NCBI GenBank assembly: GCA_035528415.1
Contig: DATKYQ010000096.1
Coordinates: 1 to 64,000, forward strand
DNA from: DATKYQ01 sp035528415
GTDB taxonomy: Bacteria; Myxococcota; B64-G9
Direction: 5' to 3'
Length of the DNA stretch: 64,000 bases
The notes beneath the pieces were generated by a model. The model was given only the letters and a program-made list of their open reading frames with translations. It did not search any database and had not been told where the DNA came from. Shown here in pieces: positions 52,634 through 62,080 of this stretch (the first letter of the stretch is position 1; every line of letters begins with the position of its first letter). Both the position numbers and the translations under genes were made by a program.

Positions 52634-55600
52634 TTACTTCTTGCGTTTGATAGTCAGCAGAAGGCCTAAAAGTCCAAGCCACAGGGCGGAGAAGTTGCGA
52701 TTTGTGTCGGTGGTGCAGCCGCATCCGCCGCCCTCGGTCTGGCCGTTGTCTTGGCAGCCCTCGTCGGTGGCGCCGTCGCAGTCGTTGTCAATGCCGTCAT
52801 CGCAAATTTCGTCGGCCCCGGGATGCACTGTATCCGAAGCATCGTTGCAGTCGTCTCCACAGGGCACGCTGGCATAACCGTCACCGTCCGTGTCGATGCA
52901 AACGCAGCTTCCGCCCGAGCACTCCTGGCCCTGGTGACAGGCCCGACCGCATGCGCCGCAGTTGTTGTCGTCCGCGTTGACATCGGTCTCGCATCCGTCA
53001 ACATCGTCCAGGTTGCAATCGGCGTAGGGTGCGCTGCAGGCGCCCAACTCGCAGGCCCCCTGGACGCATTTCGCTCCGGCGTTGGCAAAGCTACAGGCCG
53101 TGCCGCAGTCGCCGCAGTGATCGAGAGTTGACAACAGGTCGACCTCGCAGCCGTCGGAAGCATCAGAGTTGCAATCGTCAAAGCCCGTCTTGCAACTGTC
53201 CACCGCGCAGGCTCCCGATACGCATGCGGATTCAGCGTTGGCCAATTCGCATACGTTATCGCATGAGCCGCAGTTTGTCGCGTCTCCGTCGATGTTGACC
53301 TCGCAGCCGTCATCGTTTCCGTTGTTGCAATTTTCGAAGCCATTCTCGCAAACATCGACGACACAGAATCCATCCAGGCAGTTGGCCGCGGCATGGGCCA
53401 GGCTGCAGGCATAGCCGCACATACCGCAGTTTCCTGCGTCTCCCATCAGATCGATCTCGCAGCCGTCTGTGCCCGTGGCGTTACAATCGCCGAAGCCCAA
53501 ATCGCAACCGCTCATGACACAGCTTCCGGCTTCGCACGAGCCCGTGCCGTTGGAATAGTCGCAGGCGTTGCCGCAGGCGCCGCAATTGGCCGGGTTGTTG
53601 TCCAGTACCGTTTCGCAACCGTTCGCGCCGTTGCCGTCACAATCGCCGAAGCCGGCCGTGCAAGCCGAGATGACGCACTGGTTGTTCTCGCAGGCAACGT
53701 CGGTGGCGTATGGCACATCGCAGCTTCGACCGCAGGCACCGCAGTTGTCGTAGTCGGCGCTGACGTCGGCCTCGCAGCCGTTGAGCATGATTCCGTCACA
53801 GTCGCCGAAGCCCGTATCGCACGAGGCAATCCCGCAGGTCGAGTTCTGACAACCAGGCGTGGCGTGAAGGTACGAGTCGCAGATCTGCTGGCAGGCACCG
53901 CAGTTGTTCGCATCGCTGGTTGTGTCGGTCTCACAGCCGTCGACCGGGTCTCCGTTGCAATCGCCCCAGGCGCCCTGGCAGGCGCCGACGGCACAGACAC
54001 CGCCGGTGCACAGGGCGCCGGCATGATCGAACTCGCAGATCACGCCGCAGGCGCTGCAGTTTTGTGCATCGCTGTTCAGGTCGATCTCGCAGCCGTCTGG
54101 GTCCTCTTCGTTGCAATCGGCAAAGCCTGCGTCGCATGAGCCGACGACGCAGACGCCGTCGGTGCAGTTTCCCGTGCCGTTGGCGATGACACACACGTTG
54201 CCGCAGGCGCCGCAGTTGTCGGGGTCGGCGCTGACATCGAACTCGCAGCCGTTGGTGTCGATCCCGTCGCAGTCGTCCCAGCCGAGCTCGCAGGTTTCAA
54301 CCTGGCAGACGCTCTGGCTGCAGGAGGCGGTGTCCACATGCGCCATGTCGCAGACGCTGTTGCAGGCGCCGCAGTTGTTGGGATCGCTGCTGGTAGAAGT
54401 CTCGCAGCCGTCGGCCTCGCTCGCGTTGCAGTCCCCGAAGCCCTGGTTGCACGCGCCCATCTCGCACACGCCGCCGTTGCATGCCCCGGCGGCGTGGCTG
54501 TAGAGACAGATGGCTCCGCAGGCGCTGCAGTTTTGGGGGTCGCCGGCTAACTCGGCCTCGCAGCCGTCGAGCGGATCGTTGTTGCAGTCGCCCCAGTCCG
54601 CCTGGCATTCGATGCTCTCGATGCAGGTGCTGTTTAGGCACTGGCTGGCGGTGTGCGCCCCGCCGCAGGTCAGACCGCAGCCGCCGCAGTTGGCGACATC
54701 GGAGCCGGTGTCGGCCTCGCAGCCGTTTTGCGGATCGGCGTCACAGTCGGAAAAACCCGTGGCGCAGCCGTTCTCGCATGAACCCACGGAATCTATGACG
54801 AAGCCGTCGCGAATCACGCTGCTGTCCGAATGGAACACCACCTGGATGGTGTCGCCCATGATCTGTTCCGAGTAGAAAGCGCCCAATGTGCCGCACAACT
54901 TGGCCATCTGATTGCCTTGACCGTCCAGCAAGAGCACGTAGTCCCAGCTGCAGTCCGAGTTCTGTTCCACATCGAAGCTTGCGAAGTGAGCGGAAAGCTG
55001 CACCGCCCCGGGCTGTGATATCACCCAGGAGTCGTCGTAGTTGTTCGCGTACGGGTGCGGCGTCTCAACCACGGGCTGCAAGGCGACGTCCGTACAAGCG
55101 CCCATGGGAATGCAGGCGCCGTCGATGCAGGCCTGGCTGTCGGCATGCGGCAGGGCGCAGACGTTGCCGCAGGCGCCGCAGTTTTGCAGGTCTGCGCTGA
55201 CGTCAAACTCGCAGCCGTCTGCCAGGTTGCCGTTGCAATCGCCAAAGCCCGCGTCGCACTGGCCGATGGCGCATTGGCCGCCGGTGCAGCCCGGAGAGGC
55301 GTTGGCGTACGGGCCGCAGTCCAAGCCGCAGGTACCGCAGTTTTGCGGATCGGCCTGCAGGTCGGCCTCGCAGCCGGTGGCCTGGTCGTTGTCGCAATCG
55401 GTCCAACCGGAATCGCAGCCTGTGAACTGGCACAAACCGTTGGTGCAATCCGCGCCGGCGTGGGCATAGGCGCAGGTGTGTCCGCACCAGCCGCAGTTGC
55501 CCAGATCGCCGCTGGTGTCTGTTTCGCAGCCGCCCGGACCGGTGGCGGGATCGTCGTCGCAATCGCCCAGGCCGACGGGACACTTACCAGCGTCGCACCA

Positions 55601-57598
55601 GCGCACCTCGTCGACCGTGAAACCCTGGCGCTCTATGCTGCCGTCGCTGGTCAGGTGCACCTTCACGATGTTGCCGTCGACCAGCACAGAGGTGAAGGGA
55701 CCTATGTTACCGTCGTAGATCGCCCATTGCTGGTCGTCGCCGTCGAGGATCTCTACGTAGTCGTAGCCGGACTCGGTGTCGAACTGGGAGAAATGCACCG
55801 CCATGACCACCGCGCCGGGCTGGGTGATGGTCCAGGTTTGATCTGTGCCGGGCAGGTAGGGATGCAGGCTCTCGACGACTGGGCTCTGGGCACTGTAGTT
55901 GAGCGCGTTGATCCTGGCACGATCGGGCTCGGAATCGAGCGGGCCGTCGCTGACGGTCAAGATCGCCTGGTACTCACCGCAGATGTCGGCGGTGAAGGCC
56001 GGCGTGGCCGAAGTGGAATCATCCAGCGCGGCTACGCTGTTGGCCGGCGGGAAGAAATCCCAGGCGAAGGTGATCGGATCCTGGTTGGGGTCGAACGAGG
56101 CCGAACCATCGAGCTGCACTCCTCCGCCCGCCTGGACGGTGCGGTCGCCTCCGGCCAGCGCCACTGGGGGCAGGGGCACGCCGCTGATGGCCTGCAGCAC
56201 GCGGAAGGCGTTCACCCGTCCGCCGGTGACGGTCTGGCCCTCGAGATCGGGGATCGGATCGACGGTGGAGAAGAGGAACTGCCGGACCTCCTGCTTGGTC
56301 AGATCGGGTCTGATCGAGAGCATCAGGGCTACAACTCCCGAGACGTGCGGCGCGGCCATCGAAGTGCCCGACTTCAGCTCGTAGCCGTGGTCGGGCCAGA
56401 CGGTCGAGAGGATGTCCTCGCCGGGCGCGCCGACGTCTACCGTGGTGGGCCCGAAGTTGCTGAAGTAAGCGATGTTGTCGTTATGGTCGGTGGCCGCCAC
56501 GGCGATGATGTTGTCGTAGGGCCATTCGGACGGCCAGTGGTTGTATCCGGGATCATCGTCGTTGTGGGTATCGTTGCCGGCCGCCGCCACCAGGAAGACA
56601 TCATGCTGGTCGGCGTAGACGACGGCGTCTTCCAGTGTCTGGCTGTAGGTCTGCACCGTCCACCAGCTGCAGCTCATCAGGTCGGCGCCGTTGTCGACGG
56701 CGTAGTGGACGGCTTCGGCCGCGTCGATGCAGTATGTGTCGTAATCCTGCTGGCCGATGATGCGCAACGGCATGATGGTCACGCGCCAGTTGACTCCGGC
56801 GACACCCATGGCGTTGTTGCCCGAGGCGCCGATGATGCCCGAGCAGTGCGTGCCGTGGCCGTAGTCGTCCATGGGATCATTGATCTCGTTCTCGAAATCC
56901 CAGCCGCGTACGTCGTCCACAAAACCATTGTTGTCGTCGTCGACGCCGTTGTCCGGAACCTCGTCCTCGTTGGTCCACATGTTGGCGGCCAGGTCCGGGT
57001 GGGTGTAGTCGACGCCGGTGTCGAGCACGGCAACGATGACGTTATAGGAGCCGATCGAGATGTCCCAGGCCTCCTGGGCGTCGATGTCGGCATCCGCCGT
57101 GCCGCCCGTCTGCCCGGTGTTGTTCATGCCCCAGCACTCGGGATAGCGCGGGTCGTCGGGCGTGTTCTCGAACTGCAACCTGTAGTTGGGCTCGGCGTAC
57201 TCGATGCGCGGATCGAGATTCAGGCGCGCGACCGCCTGCTCGACGGTCTCGCGCGACATGATACGCATGCGATCGACCGGAAGGTTGTGCCGCGCCCGCG
57301 CCCGCTCGAGACCCAGCTCGGCGGCGATGCCGTCCACCCGCGAGACGTCGTAGGCGGGCTTGAACCTGACCAGCACCACGCCGGGTTCGTAGGGCAACAC
57401 CCGCCCGTCGTTCTTGGGACCAACCACCAGGTTGCGATCTGAAGGTGCACGGTGAGAGGGCCGCGGAGCCGATTGATCCGGCACCAGGGCGGATGTCCGA
57501 CTGCCGACATCGACGTCCTTGCCGTTGCAACCTCCAAAAACCAGGCCGACTGTCAAGGCCGCACACAACCATAGTTTTTCTACTCGATCCACGGGCAT
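52634..57598 (-). CDS. Large secreted subtilase with CUB-like domains and 15 Cys-rich repeats
   Basis: 1654 residues. ATG 57598 follows AGGAGAG, and the signal peptide ends in lipobox FGGC. A propeptide-like region (about 50-150) precedes an S8 protease domain with Asp in VIVAVLDTGVDYTHPDL, His in GHGTHCSGIIGA and Ser in SGTSMAAPHVSG. A PKD-like domain and a CUB-like domain follow, then Cys-rich repeats of about 52 residues with eight Cys each, interrupted after the third by a second CUB-like domain. One MopE motif (DDGIDNDCDGATDEGC) and a tail GCGC...LWLGLLGLLLTIKRKK resembling MYXO-CTERM end it. Probably a cell-surface protease. Confidence 0.85.
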   Translation of the reverse strand: MPVDRVEKLWLCAALTVGLVFGGCNGKDVDVGSRTSALVPDQSAPRPSHRAPSDRNLVVGPKNDGRVLPYEPGVVLVRFKPAYDVSRVDGIAAELGLERARARHNLPVDRMRIMSRETVEQAVARLNLDPRIEYAEPNYRLQFENTPDDPRYPECWGMNNTGQTGGTADADIDAQEAWDISIGSYNVIVAVLDTGVDYTHPDLAANMWTNEDEVPDNGVDDDNNGFVDDVRGWDFENEINDPMDDYGHGTHCSGIIGASGNNAMGVAGVNWRVTIMPLRIIGQQDYDTYCIDAAEAVHYAVDNGADLMSCSWWTVQTYSQTLEDAVVYADQHDVFLVAAAGNDTHNDDDPGYNHWPSEWPYDNIIAVAATDHNDNIAYFSNFGPTTVDVGAPGEDILSTVWPDHGYELKSGTSMAAPHVSGVVALMLSIRPDLTKQEVRQFLFSTVDPIPDLEGQTVTGGRVNAFRVLQAISGVPLPPVALAGGDRTVQAGGGVQLDGSASFDPNQDPITFAWDFFPPANSVAALDDSTSATPAFTADICGEYQAILTVSDGPLDSEPDRARINALNYSAQSPVVESLHPYLPGTDQTWTITQPGAVVMAVHFSQFDTESGYDYVEILDGDDQQWAIYDGNIGPFTSVLVDGNIVKVHLTSDGSIERQGFTVDEVRWCDAGKCPVGLGDCDDDPATGPGGCETDTSGDLGNCGWCGHTCAYAHAGADCTNGLCQFTGCDSGWTDCDNDQATGCEADLQADPQNCGTCGLDCGPYANASPGCTGGQCAIGQCDAGFGDCNGNLADGCEFDVSADLQNCGACGNVCALPHADSQACIDGACIPMGACTDVALQPVVETPHPYANNYDDSWVISQPGAVQLSAHFASFDVEQNSDCSWDYVLLLDGQGNQMAKLCGTLGAFYSEQIMGDTIQVVFHSDSSVIRDGFVIDSVGSCENGCATGFSDCDADPQNGCEADTGSDVANCGGCGLTCGGAHTASQCLNSTCIESIECQADWGDCNNDPLDGCEAELAGDPQNCSACGAICLYSHAAGACNGGVCEMGACNQGFGDCNASEADGCETSTSSDPNNCGACNSVCDMAHVDTASCSQSVCQVETCELGWDDCDGIDTNGCEFDVSADPDNCGACGNVCVIANGTGNCTDGVCVVGSCDAGFADCNEEDPDGCEIDLNSDAQNCSACGVICEFDHAGALCTGGVCAVGACQGAWGDCNGDPVDGCETDTTSDANNCGACQQICDSYLHATPGCQNSTCGIASCDTGFGDCDGIMLNGCEADVSADYDNCGACGRSCDVPYATDVACENNQCVISACTAGFGDCDGNGANGCETVLDNNPANCGACGNACDYSNGTGSCEAGSCVMSGCDLGFGDCNATGTDGCEIDLMGDAGNCGMCGYACSLAHAAANCLDGFCVVDVCENGFENCNNGNDDGCEVNIDGDATNCGSCDNVCELANAESACVSGACAVDSCKTGFDDCNSDASDGCEVDLLSTLDHCGDCGTACSFANAGAKCVQGACELGACSAPYADCNLDDVDGCETDVNADDNNCGACGRACHQGQECSGGSCVCIDTDGDGYASVPCGDDCNDASDTVHPGADEICDDGIDNDCDGATDEGCQDNGQTEGGGCGCTTDTNRNFSALWLGLLGLLLTIKRKK
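52880..55600 (-). repeat. Fifteen tandem Cys-rich repeats (about 52 residues each) in the subtilase gene
   Basis: Each unit follows C-x-x-GFGDC-xxxxx-DGC-E-xD-xxxD-xx-NCGACG-xx-C...C-xx-G-x-C-x5-C, with eight Cys. Three copies precede the second CUB-like domain (about 54760-55080), and twelve follow without a break. The DNA is strongly repetitive, so copy number may be misassembled or variable. Confidence 0.85.
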
Positions 57599-57739
57599 GA
57601 GATCTCTCCTATTCTCTTTCTGCTCGAGCTATCCGGGTACGATATGAGACTACAATGTATACCCTCAGCCAGCCGCTAAGGCAACCACTTTTTGCTCTGT
57701 GGGATGGCCATCGGGGCGTCGATATGGTAAAAATGGAAA

Positions 57740-58987
57740 ATGCGCCGAACCGCCATAGTGCTGCTGTCCATCGTCGTCCTGGCGGCCCCGGGATCGCTGG
57801 CCGGCAGCCTGTCCGGACAGGTCACTCGCTCTGACACCGGCGCCGCCGTCGCCGGAGCCCTGGTCGCGGTGCGCGGCACCGGCCTGCTGGCCATAAGTGA
57901 TGCTGGCGGCAACTACTCTCTGCCCGCGGTGCCCGACGGTTCATACGGCTTGACCTGCGCGTCACCGGGATTGCGCGGATCGGCGACCGGCGCGACCTGG
58001 GTCGGCGATGATGCCACGCACGACTTCGTGCTGGATCCCCCCTCGGAAGTCGGCGCAATCCAGGGTGTCGCCTCCTGCTCCGGCACAGCCTGCCAGGGAG
58101 TGCTCCTGTCCGCCCGCCAGGGCAGCCGGACATTGGGGTTGACCATCTCGCAGGCAGGGGGAAGTTTCACGCTGGTAGGTCTTGCCGCCGGCGACTATGA
58201 CTTGCGCGGAGAGAAATACGCCTTTTTGCCCAAGACGGTCGCGCTGACGCTGCCCCCTCCGGCCACCGACGGCGGCAGCACTCTCGTTGAGCAGAACATC
58301 GACCTGGCCGCAGGCGGCTCCTACACCTTAAGCGGAGTGGTGGCCCTGTCTGACAATCCCCTCGATCGCAGCGGCTCGACGATACGCTGTAACGGGCAGG
58401 ATCCGGCGCTTACGAGCAACACGAATACCGGGGGCTCCTACACGCTCTCAGGAGTTCCGGCCGGGCCGCTTTCGTTCACGGCCTTCCGGGCGGGCTATCG
58501 CTCGGCGACCCGAATCGACGTCCAGATGACCGCCGACCTCTCACTCGATTTCGTGCTCGAAAAAGACGACAACGGGACAACAAATCCAACTTACCGGCTC
58601 TCAGGCACGGTCAGTCTGAGCATGCCGGACGGCGGCACGCCGCCCTCGGCAGCCGGCTCGCACGTCAGCATCTGGGAAAACTCAGGACAATTCCGCCGCC
58701 AGACCATGACCGACGATCAGGGCGCCTTCAGCATTGGCGGCATCCCCGCCGGCAACTATCAGGCCGGCGCCGGCAGGGAGGGCTTCCTGACCAGTGTCGC
58801 CGACGAGTTCGACATCCAGGCCGACCGTAATATGGACTTCAGACTGTATCTGGATCCCGACTACGACTGGGGCCCGGGGGTCGCCGGCCCCGGGACGGGA
58901 TGCGGTTGCGCCTCGACCGGCGGCGGTGGTTTGCTGGGGCTGGTGTTGTTGCTCTTTTTGTCGGGCTTAAAAAGATGGATGCGCTGA
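57740..58987 (+). CDS. Carboxypeptidase-regulatory-like repeat protein with sorting-type tail
   Basis: 415 residues. The signal peptide ends at GSLAG. Four beta-sandwich units of the carboxypeptidase regulatory-like/CnaB type follow (SGQVTRSDTGAAVAGALVAV, GGNYSLPAVPDGSYGLT, TLSGVPAGPLSFTAFRAGY, GGIPAGNYQAGAGREGF). The C-terminus is GTGCGCASTGG plus a hydrophobic helix and KRWMR, like MYXO-CTERM signals. Probably a surface-anchored structural protein. It is divergent from the large subtilase, which bears a similar tail. Confidence 0.75.
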   Translation: MRRTAIVLLSIVVLAAPGSLAGSLSGQVTRSDTGAAVAGALVAVRGTGLLAISDAGGNYSLPAVPDGSYGLTCASPGLRGSATGATWVGDDATHDFVLDPPSEVGAIQGVASCSGTACQGVLLSARQGSRTLGLTISQAGGSFTLVGLAAGDYDLRGEKYAFLPKTVALTLPPPATDGGSTLVEQNIDLAAGGSYTLSGVVALSDNPLDRSGSTIRCNGQDPALTSNTNTGGSYTLSGVPAGPLSFTAFRAGYRSATRIDVQMTADLSLDFVLEKDDNGTTNPTYRLSGTVSLSMPDGGTPPSAAGSHVSIWENSGQFRRQTMTDDQGAFSIGGIPAGNYQAGAGREGFLTSVADEFDIQADRNMDFRLYLDPDYDWGPGVAGPGTGCGCASTGGGGLLGLVLLLFLSGLKRWMR

Positions 58988-59754
58988 ACGACCGCATCAT
59001 GCAGGCAGCAAGAAGCGCCGTTCGTCAAGCAGGCGCGATCCAACTCGCGGGACTGTCACAAACTCGCCAGATCAGACACAAGGGTACCTACGACCTGGTT
59101 ACCGACGTCGACGGGGAGTGCGAGCGGGCGATGCTTGCGATCCTCGAACAGGCGCTGCCGGAGGCGGGGATTTTGGCCGAGGAAGGCTCGCCTACAGAGC
59201 CCGACGCCCGTGACGTCTGGATAGTGGATCCTCTCGACGGCACCACGAACTACGCTCACGGCTACCCGACCTTTTCGGCCGTCGTGGCCCTCAGACAAGC
59301 GGGTGAGATCGTCCTGGGCGCGGTCTACGATCCGCTGCGCGACGAGCTGTTCGAGGCTCGACGGGGCCGGGGGGCCCAACTCAACGGGCAAGCAATCGCG
59401 GTGAGCCAAACCCGCGAACTGGCTCAGTCGCTTCTAAGTACGGGTTTCCCCTATGACCGCCTGGAGCACAACGACACCAATCTCGAGCGTTTTTGCGCCC
59501 TGACCATGCGCACGCAGGGAGTGCGGCGCGGCGGATCGGCCAGCCTCGATCTGTGCTACACCGCCTGCGGCCGGCTGGACGGCTACTGGGAGATCCGCCT
59601 GCATCCCTGGGACATTTGCGCCGGCGCGCTGATCGTCGCCGAGGCGGGCGGACAAATTTCCGATATGCAAGGCGCCAGGTGCGACCTGAGCGGCGCCGAG
59701 ATAGTCGCAAGCAACGGCCGGTTGCACGCGGCCCTGCTGGCGGCGCTGGGATAA
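58975..59754 (+). CDS. Inositol-1-monophosphatase family protein
   Basis: 259 residues from ATG 58975, overlapping the previous gene by 13 bp. Motifs: DLVTDVDGECERAM, GILAEEGS, WIVDPLDGTTNYAHG (metal-binding DPxDGT), and WEIRLHPWDICAGALIVAEAGG. It removes phosphate from inositol monophosphate or related sugar phosphates in the cytoplasm. Expressed with, but probably unrelated to, the surface protein upstream. Confidence 0.93.
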   Translation: MDALNDRIMQAARSAVRQAGAIQLAGLSQTRQIRHKGTYDLVTDVDGECERAMLAILEQALPEAGILAEEGSPTEPDARDVWIVDPLDGTTNYAHGYPTFSAVVALRQAGEIVLGAVYDPLRDELFEARRGRGAQLNGQAIAVSQTRELAQSLLSTGFPYDRLEHNDTNLERFCALTMRTQGVRRGGSASLDLCYTACGRLDGYWEIRLHPWDICAGALIVAEAGGQISDMQGARCDLSGAEIVASNGRLHAALLAALG

Positions 59755-59760
59755 AGGATC

Positions 59761-60630
59761 CTATTTTCCGCGGGCGCGGTTTTTCTTGAGCCACTTCCTG
59801 GCCGCGCTCAGCTTGGGATCCAGTGCGATTGCCCGCAACATGGCTTTGCGCGCTGCTTGTCTGCGTCCCAGGGCATCGAGGGCCACCCCCAGCAGGAAGT
59901 GCGCCTTGGGGTTCTTCTCATGAAGATCGACGGCACGTTGGGCGGCCGCGGCGGCCTTTTCGAAAGCTCCAAGTCGGATACGGGCCAAGGCCAACAGTAC
60001 CCAACCACGGGGATCGTCTGGTGCCAGCCTTGAGCGGGCCTCCAGTGCTGCGTCTGCCAGCGCGGGCTTGCCCGCGGCCAGGCCGGCTCGGCCCAGGTTC
60101 AACGCTATATCGGCCCTCTCGGGAGCCAGCTTGGAGGCCTGCCCGAGAACCGCGAGCGCCTTTTCGTTCTTGGCGGCCACCAGGTAGGCGTATCCGAGAT
60201 CTCCCAGCAGATCGGCCGACACCTTCTTGTCAGCGGCCTGTTCGAGGGCTTTGATTGCCTCGGCCGGACGGCCGAGCGCGAGCAGGCTGTTGCCCATTTC
60301 GTGAAGCAGGCCGGGATCGCCAGGGTGCCTGGCAATTCCCTCGCGGTAGACTCGCAAGGCTTGCGCGGGCTTGCCGGCCAGATCGAAGGTCATGCCCAGC
60401 AGCAAGGTCACCTCGCGGCTTGCGGGATCCAGCCGCCGGGCCTCCTTCAGTTCAGCAAGCGCTTTTGAATGCTCGCCCAGCCTTGAAAACGCCAGGCCGA
60501 GTTGGTAGTGCGCCGAGGCCGACATATCAGCGCCGGGCTGCCGGGCCGGCGGCGGTGCGGGCTGTGCAGGGGGGCCGGCGGCACAGCCGGCTGCAAGCGC
60601 GGCCACTGTTGCCAAGACAAGGATTCTCAT
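59761..60630 (-). CDS. TPR-repeat lipoprotein
   Basis: 289 residues. Lipobox LAAGC follows a short signal peptide, then a Pro-rich linker and TPR repeats throughout (HYQLGLAFSRLGEHSKALAE, VLLALARIRLGAFEKAAAAA). Starts within the panC stop (ATGA overlap), so it is translated with panC. Role unknown. Confidence 0.85.
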   Translation of the reverse strand: MRILVLATVAALAAGCAAGPPAQPAPPPARQPGADMSASAHYQLGLAFSRLGEHSKALAELKEARRLDPASREVTLLLGMTFDLAGKPAQALRVYREGIARHPGDPGLLHEMGNSLLALGRPAEAIKALEQAADKKVSADLLGDLGYAYLVAAKNEKALAVLGQASKLAPERADIALNLGRAGLAAGKPALADAALEARSRLAPDDPRGWVLLALARIRLGAFEKAAAAAQRAVDLHEKNPKAHFLLGVALDALGRRQAARKAMLRAIALDPKLSAARKWLKKNRARGK

Positions 60631-61685
60631 TTTCTTTGCGACCGACGGCTCTTTCTGGCGTTCAGGCGGATGTTGTCTATCAGGCGAGTGTCACCGATGC
60701 GGATCGCCGCCATTAGCACGGCATCGTGCTCCACCTCGGGAATGCGATCGAGTGTCAGCGGATCACAGACGGCGACATACTCGATACGGATATCCTGCTC
60801 CTCACGCAGCAAATCCAGCACGACCGCCGCCAACTCTGCCGCGTCGCGCTCACCGCTGTCCAGCAGGCGGCGCGCTTTTGTGAGCCCTCTGAACAAAGCG
60901 GTGGCCTGTTGCCTCTGGGCCGGGCTCAGGTACGCGTTGCGCGAGCTCATTGCCAGTCCATCCTCCTCGCGAACGGTGGGCATGCCGACGACCTCGACCT
61001 CCATGTTTAAATCGGCGACCATGCGGCGAACGGCAACGAGCTGCTGGAAATCCTTTTCGCCGAAAATGGCCATATCGGGCCTGATGACATTGAACAACTT
61101 GCCCACGACGGTGGTCACACCCCTGAAGTGCCCCTGTCGGGAAGCGCCGCAGAAATCGCGGGTCACATCTGTAACCTCGATGTAGGTCTGGAACCCGTCC
61201 GGGTAAATCTCCGGGGTATCGGGAACGAACATCAGCGAAGCCCCTTCCCTGCGCAGCTTGCGGCGATCGCCGGAAATGTCGCGCGGGTAACGATCGAGGT
61301 CTTCGGTCGGACCGAACTGCGTCGGGTTGACGAAAACGGTCACGACGACCAGCGACGCAAGCCGACGCGCCTCGCGCACCAGCGAGAGATGACCTTCATG
61401 CAGGTATCCCATCGTGGGAACTAGCGCCACCTTGCGCCGGCGCGATCCGGCCTGGGCCAGGTACTTCTTGATCTCTTTATTCGTGCGTATGAATTTGAGT
61501 GGAGCCAATCCGTTCTTGCGCGTTATGCTACCGCCCGAACTACGGCGGGAGAAAAGTTCCCGGCTCACTACCCGGGCCCGAACATTCTTCTTGCCGGTTT
61601 TACGCGCTGGTTTTACCTTGGCGCTATTAGTAGATGTTTTGCGCTTAGACTTGTTCTGTCTCTGCACGGTTTTACGTTTCACCAT
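60627..61685 (-). CDS. panC: Pantothenate synthetase with basic N-terminal extension
   Basis: 352 residues. It joins pantoate and beta-alanine to make pantothenate. The core starts at KFIRTNKEIKKYLAQAG and has VPTMGYLHEGHLSLV, VFVNPTQFG, FGEKDFQQL and the SSRNAYLSPAQR motif. Usual length is about 280; here about 60 Lys/Arg-rich residues precede the core (MVKRKTVQRQNKSKRKTSTN onward). The ATG at 61685 has AGGGG upstream and a promoter 46 bp before it, so the extension appears genuine; an internal TTG at 61508 is the only other close start. Confidence 0.9.
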   Translation of the reverse strand: MVKRKTVQRQNKSKRKTSTNSAKVKPARKTGKKNVRARVVSRELFSRRSSGGSITRKNGLAPLKFIRTNKEIKKYLAQAGSRRRKVALVPTMGYLHEGHLSLVREARRLASLVVVTVFVNPTQFGPTEDLDRYPRDISGDRRKLRREGASLMFVPDTPEIYPDGFQTYIEVTDVTRDFCGASRQGHFRGVTTVVGKLFNVIRPDMAIFGEKDFQQLVAVRRMVADLNMEVEVVGMPTVREEDGLAMSSRNAYLSPAQRQQATALFRGLTKARRLLDSGERDAAELAAVVLDLLREEQDIRIEYVAVCDPLTLDRIPEVEHDAVLMAAIRIGDTRLIDNIRLNARKSRRSQRK

Positions 61686-61730
61686 GTCCAGCCCCTTTGG
61701 CGCAGTACCGTAGTGCTCAAGTTTGCCGAA

Positions 61731-61759
61731 CTTGTACCCCGAAAGACCCAAAAGGTCAA
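61731..61759 (-). promoter_or_regulatory. panC promoter
   Basis: Minus-strand -35 TTGACC (61754-61759) and -10 TACAAG (61731-61736) are 17 bp apart. The predicted start near 61724 leaves a 38-nt leader before ATG 61685 and lies downstream of the first in-frame ATG at 61778, excluding it. Confidence 0.5.
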
Positions 61760-61788
61760 GAGCATGGAAATTCAGCAATCGAAAAAAA

Positions 61789-61817
61789 TTGACAATATAC
61801 GTATTGCATTGTAGCGT
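61789..61817 (+). promoter_or_regulatory. Possible promoter of the small conserved gene at 61874
   Basis: A perfect TTGACA (61789-61794) in an AT-rich stretch is followed after 17 bp by TAGCGT, a weak -10. The -10 may lie elsewhere in this AT-rich region. Confidence 0.3.
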
Positions 61818-61873
61818 ACGTCAACTATTGGCTCAGTAGTATGTTGTAATGCAAGTCTTTCAGGAGGTGTTCA

Positions 61874-62080
61874 GTGGCCGACAGCGCCAAGCAGCAGCGT
61901 ATGTACCAGGCTGCCCTCCTGAGAATAGCGATCAAGATGCGCAAGACCGAGGTCAAGGGGTTCGAGGAAATCTTTTCGGAGATTCTCGACGACATGCAGC
62001 TGGATCCCGAAGAGTTCCGACACTACCTGAACACCCACATGCAATCACTGATGGCTACAGTTAAGAAGCGCGGTTATTAA
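61874..62080 (+). CDS. Small helical protein of unknown function
   Basis: 68 residues from GTG 61874 with a very strong AGGAGG 7 nt upstream. All-helical and charged (AALLRIAIKMRKTEVKGFEE, DMQLDPEEFRHYLNTH). No signal peptide and no recognised family. Its stop overlaps the stop of the convergent rsmA gene by 4 bp. Confidence 0.75.
   Translation: MADSAKQQRMYQAALLRIAIKMRKTEVKGFEEIFSEILDDMQLDPEEFRHYLNTHMQSLMATVKKRGY

Noticed and set aside
55055..57442. 795-codon plus-strand open frame
   Set aside because: It is antisense to the large subtilase gene and has no signal peptide or domain. Stop-free because of codon bias.
61686..61778. ATG at 61778 as the panC start
   Set aside because: It lies upstream of the predicted promoter -10 and adds a hydrophobic stretch unlike PanC.
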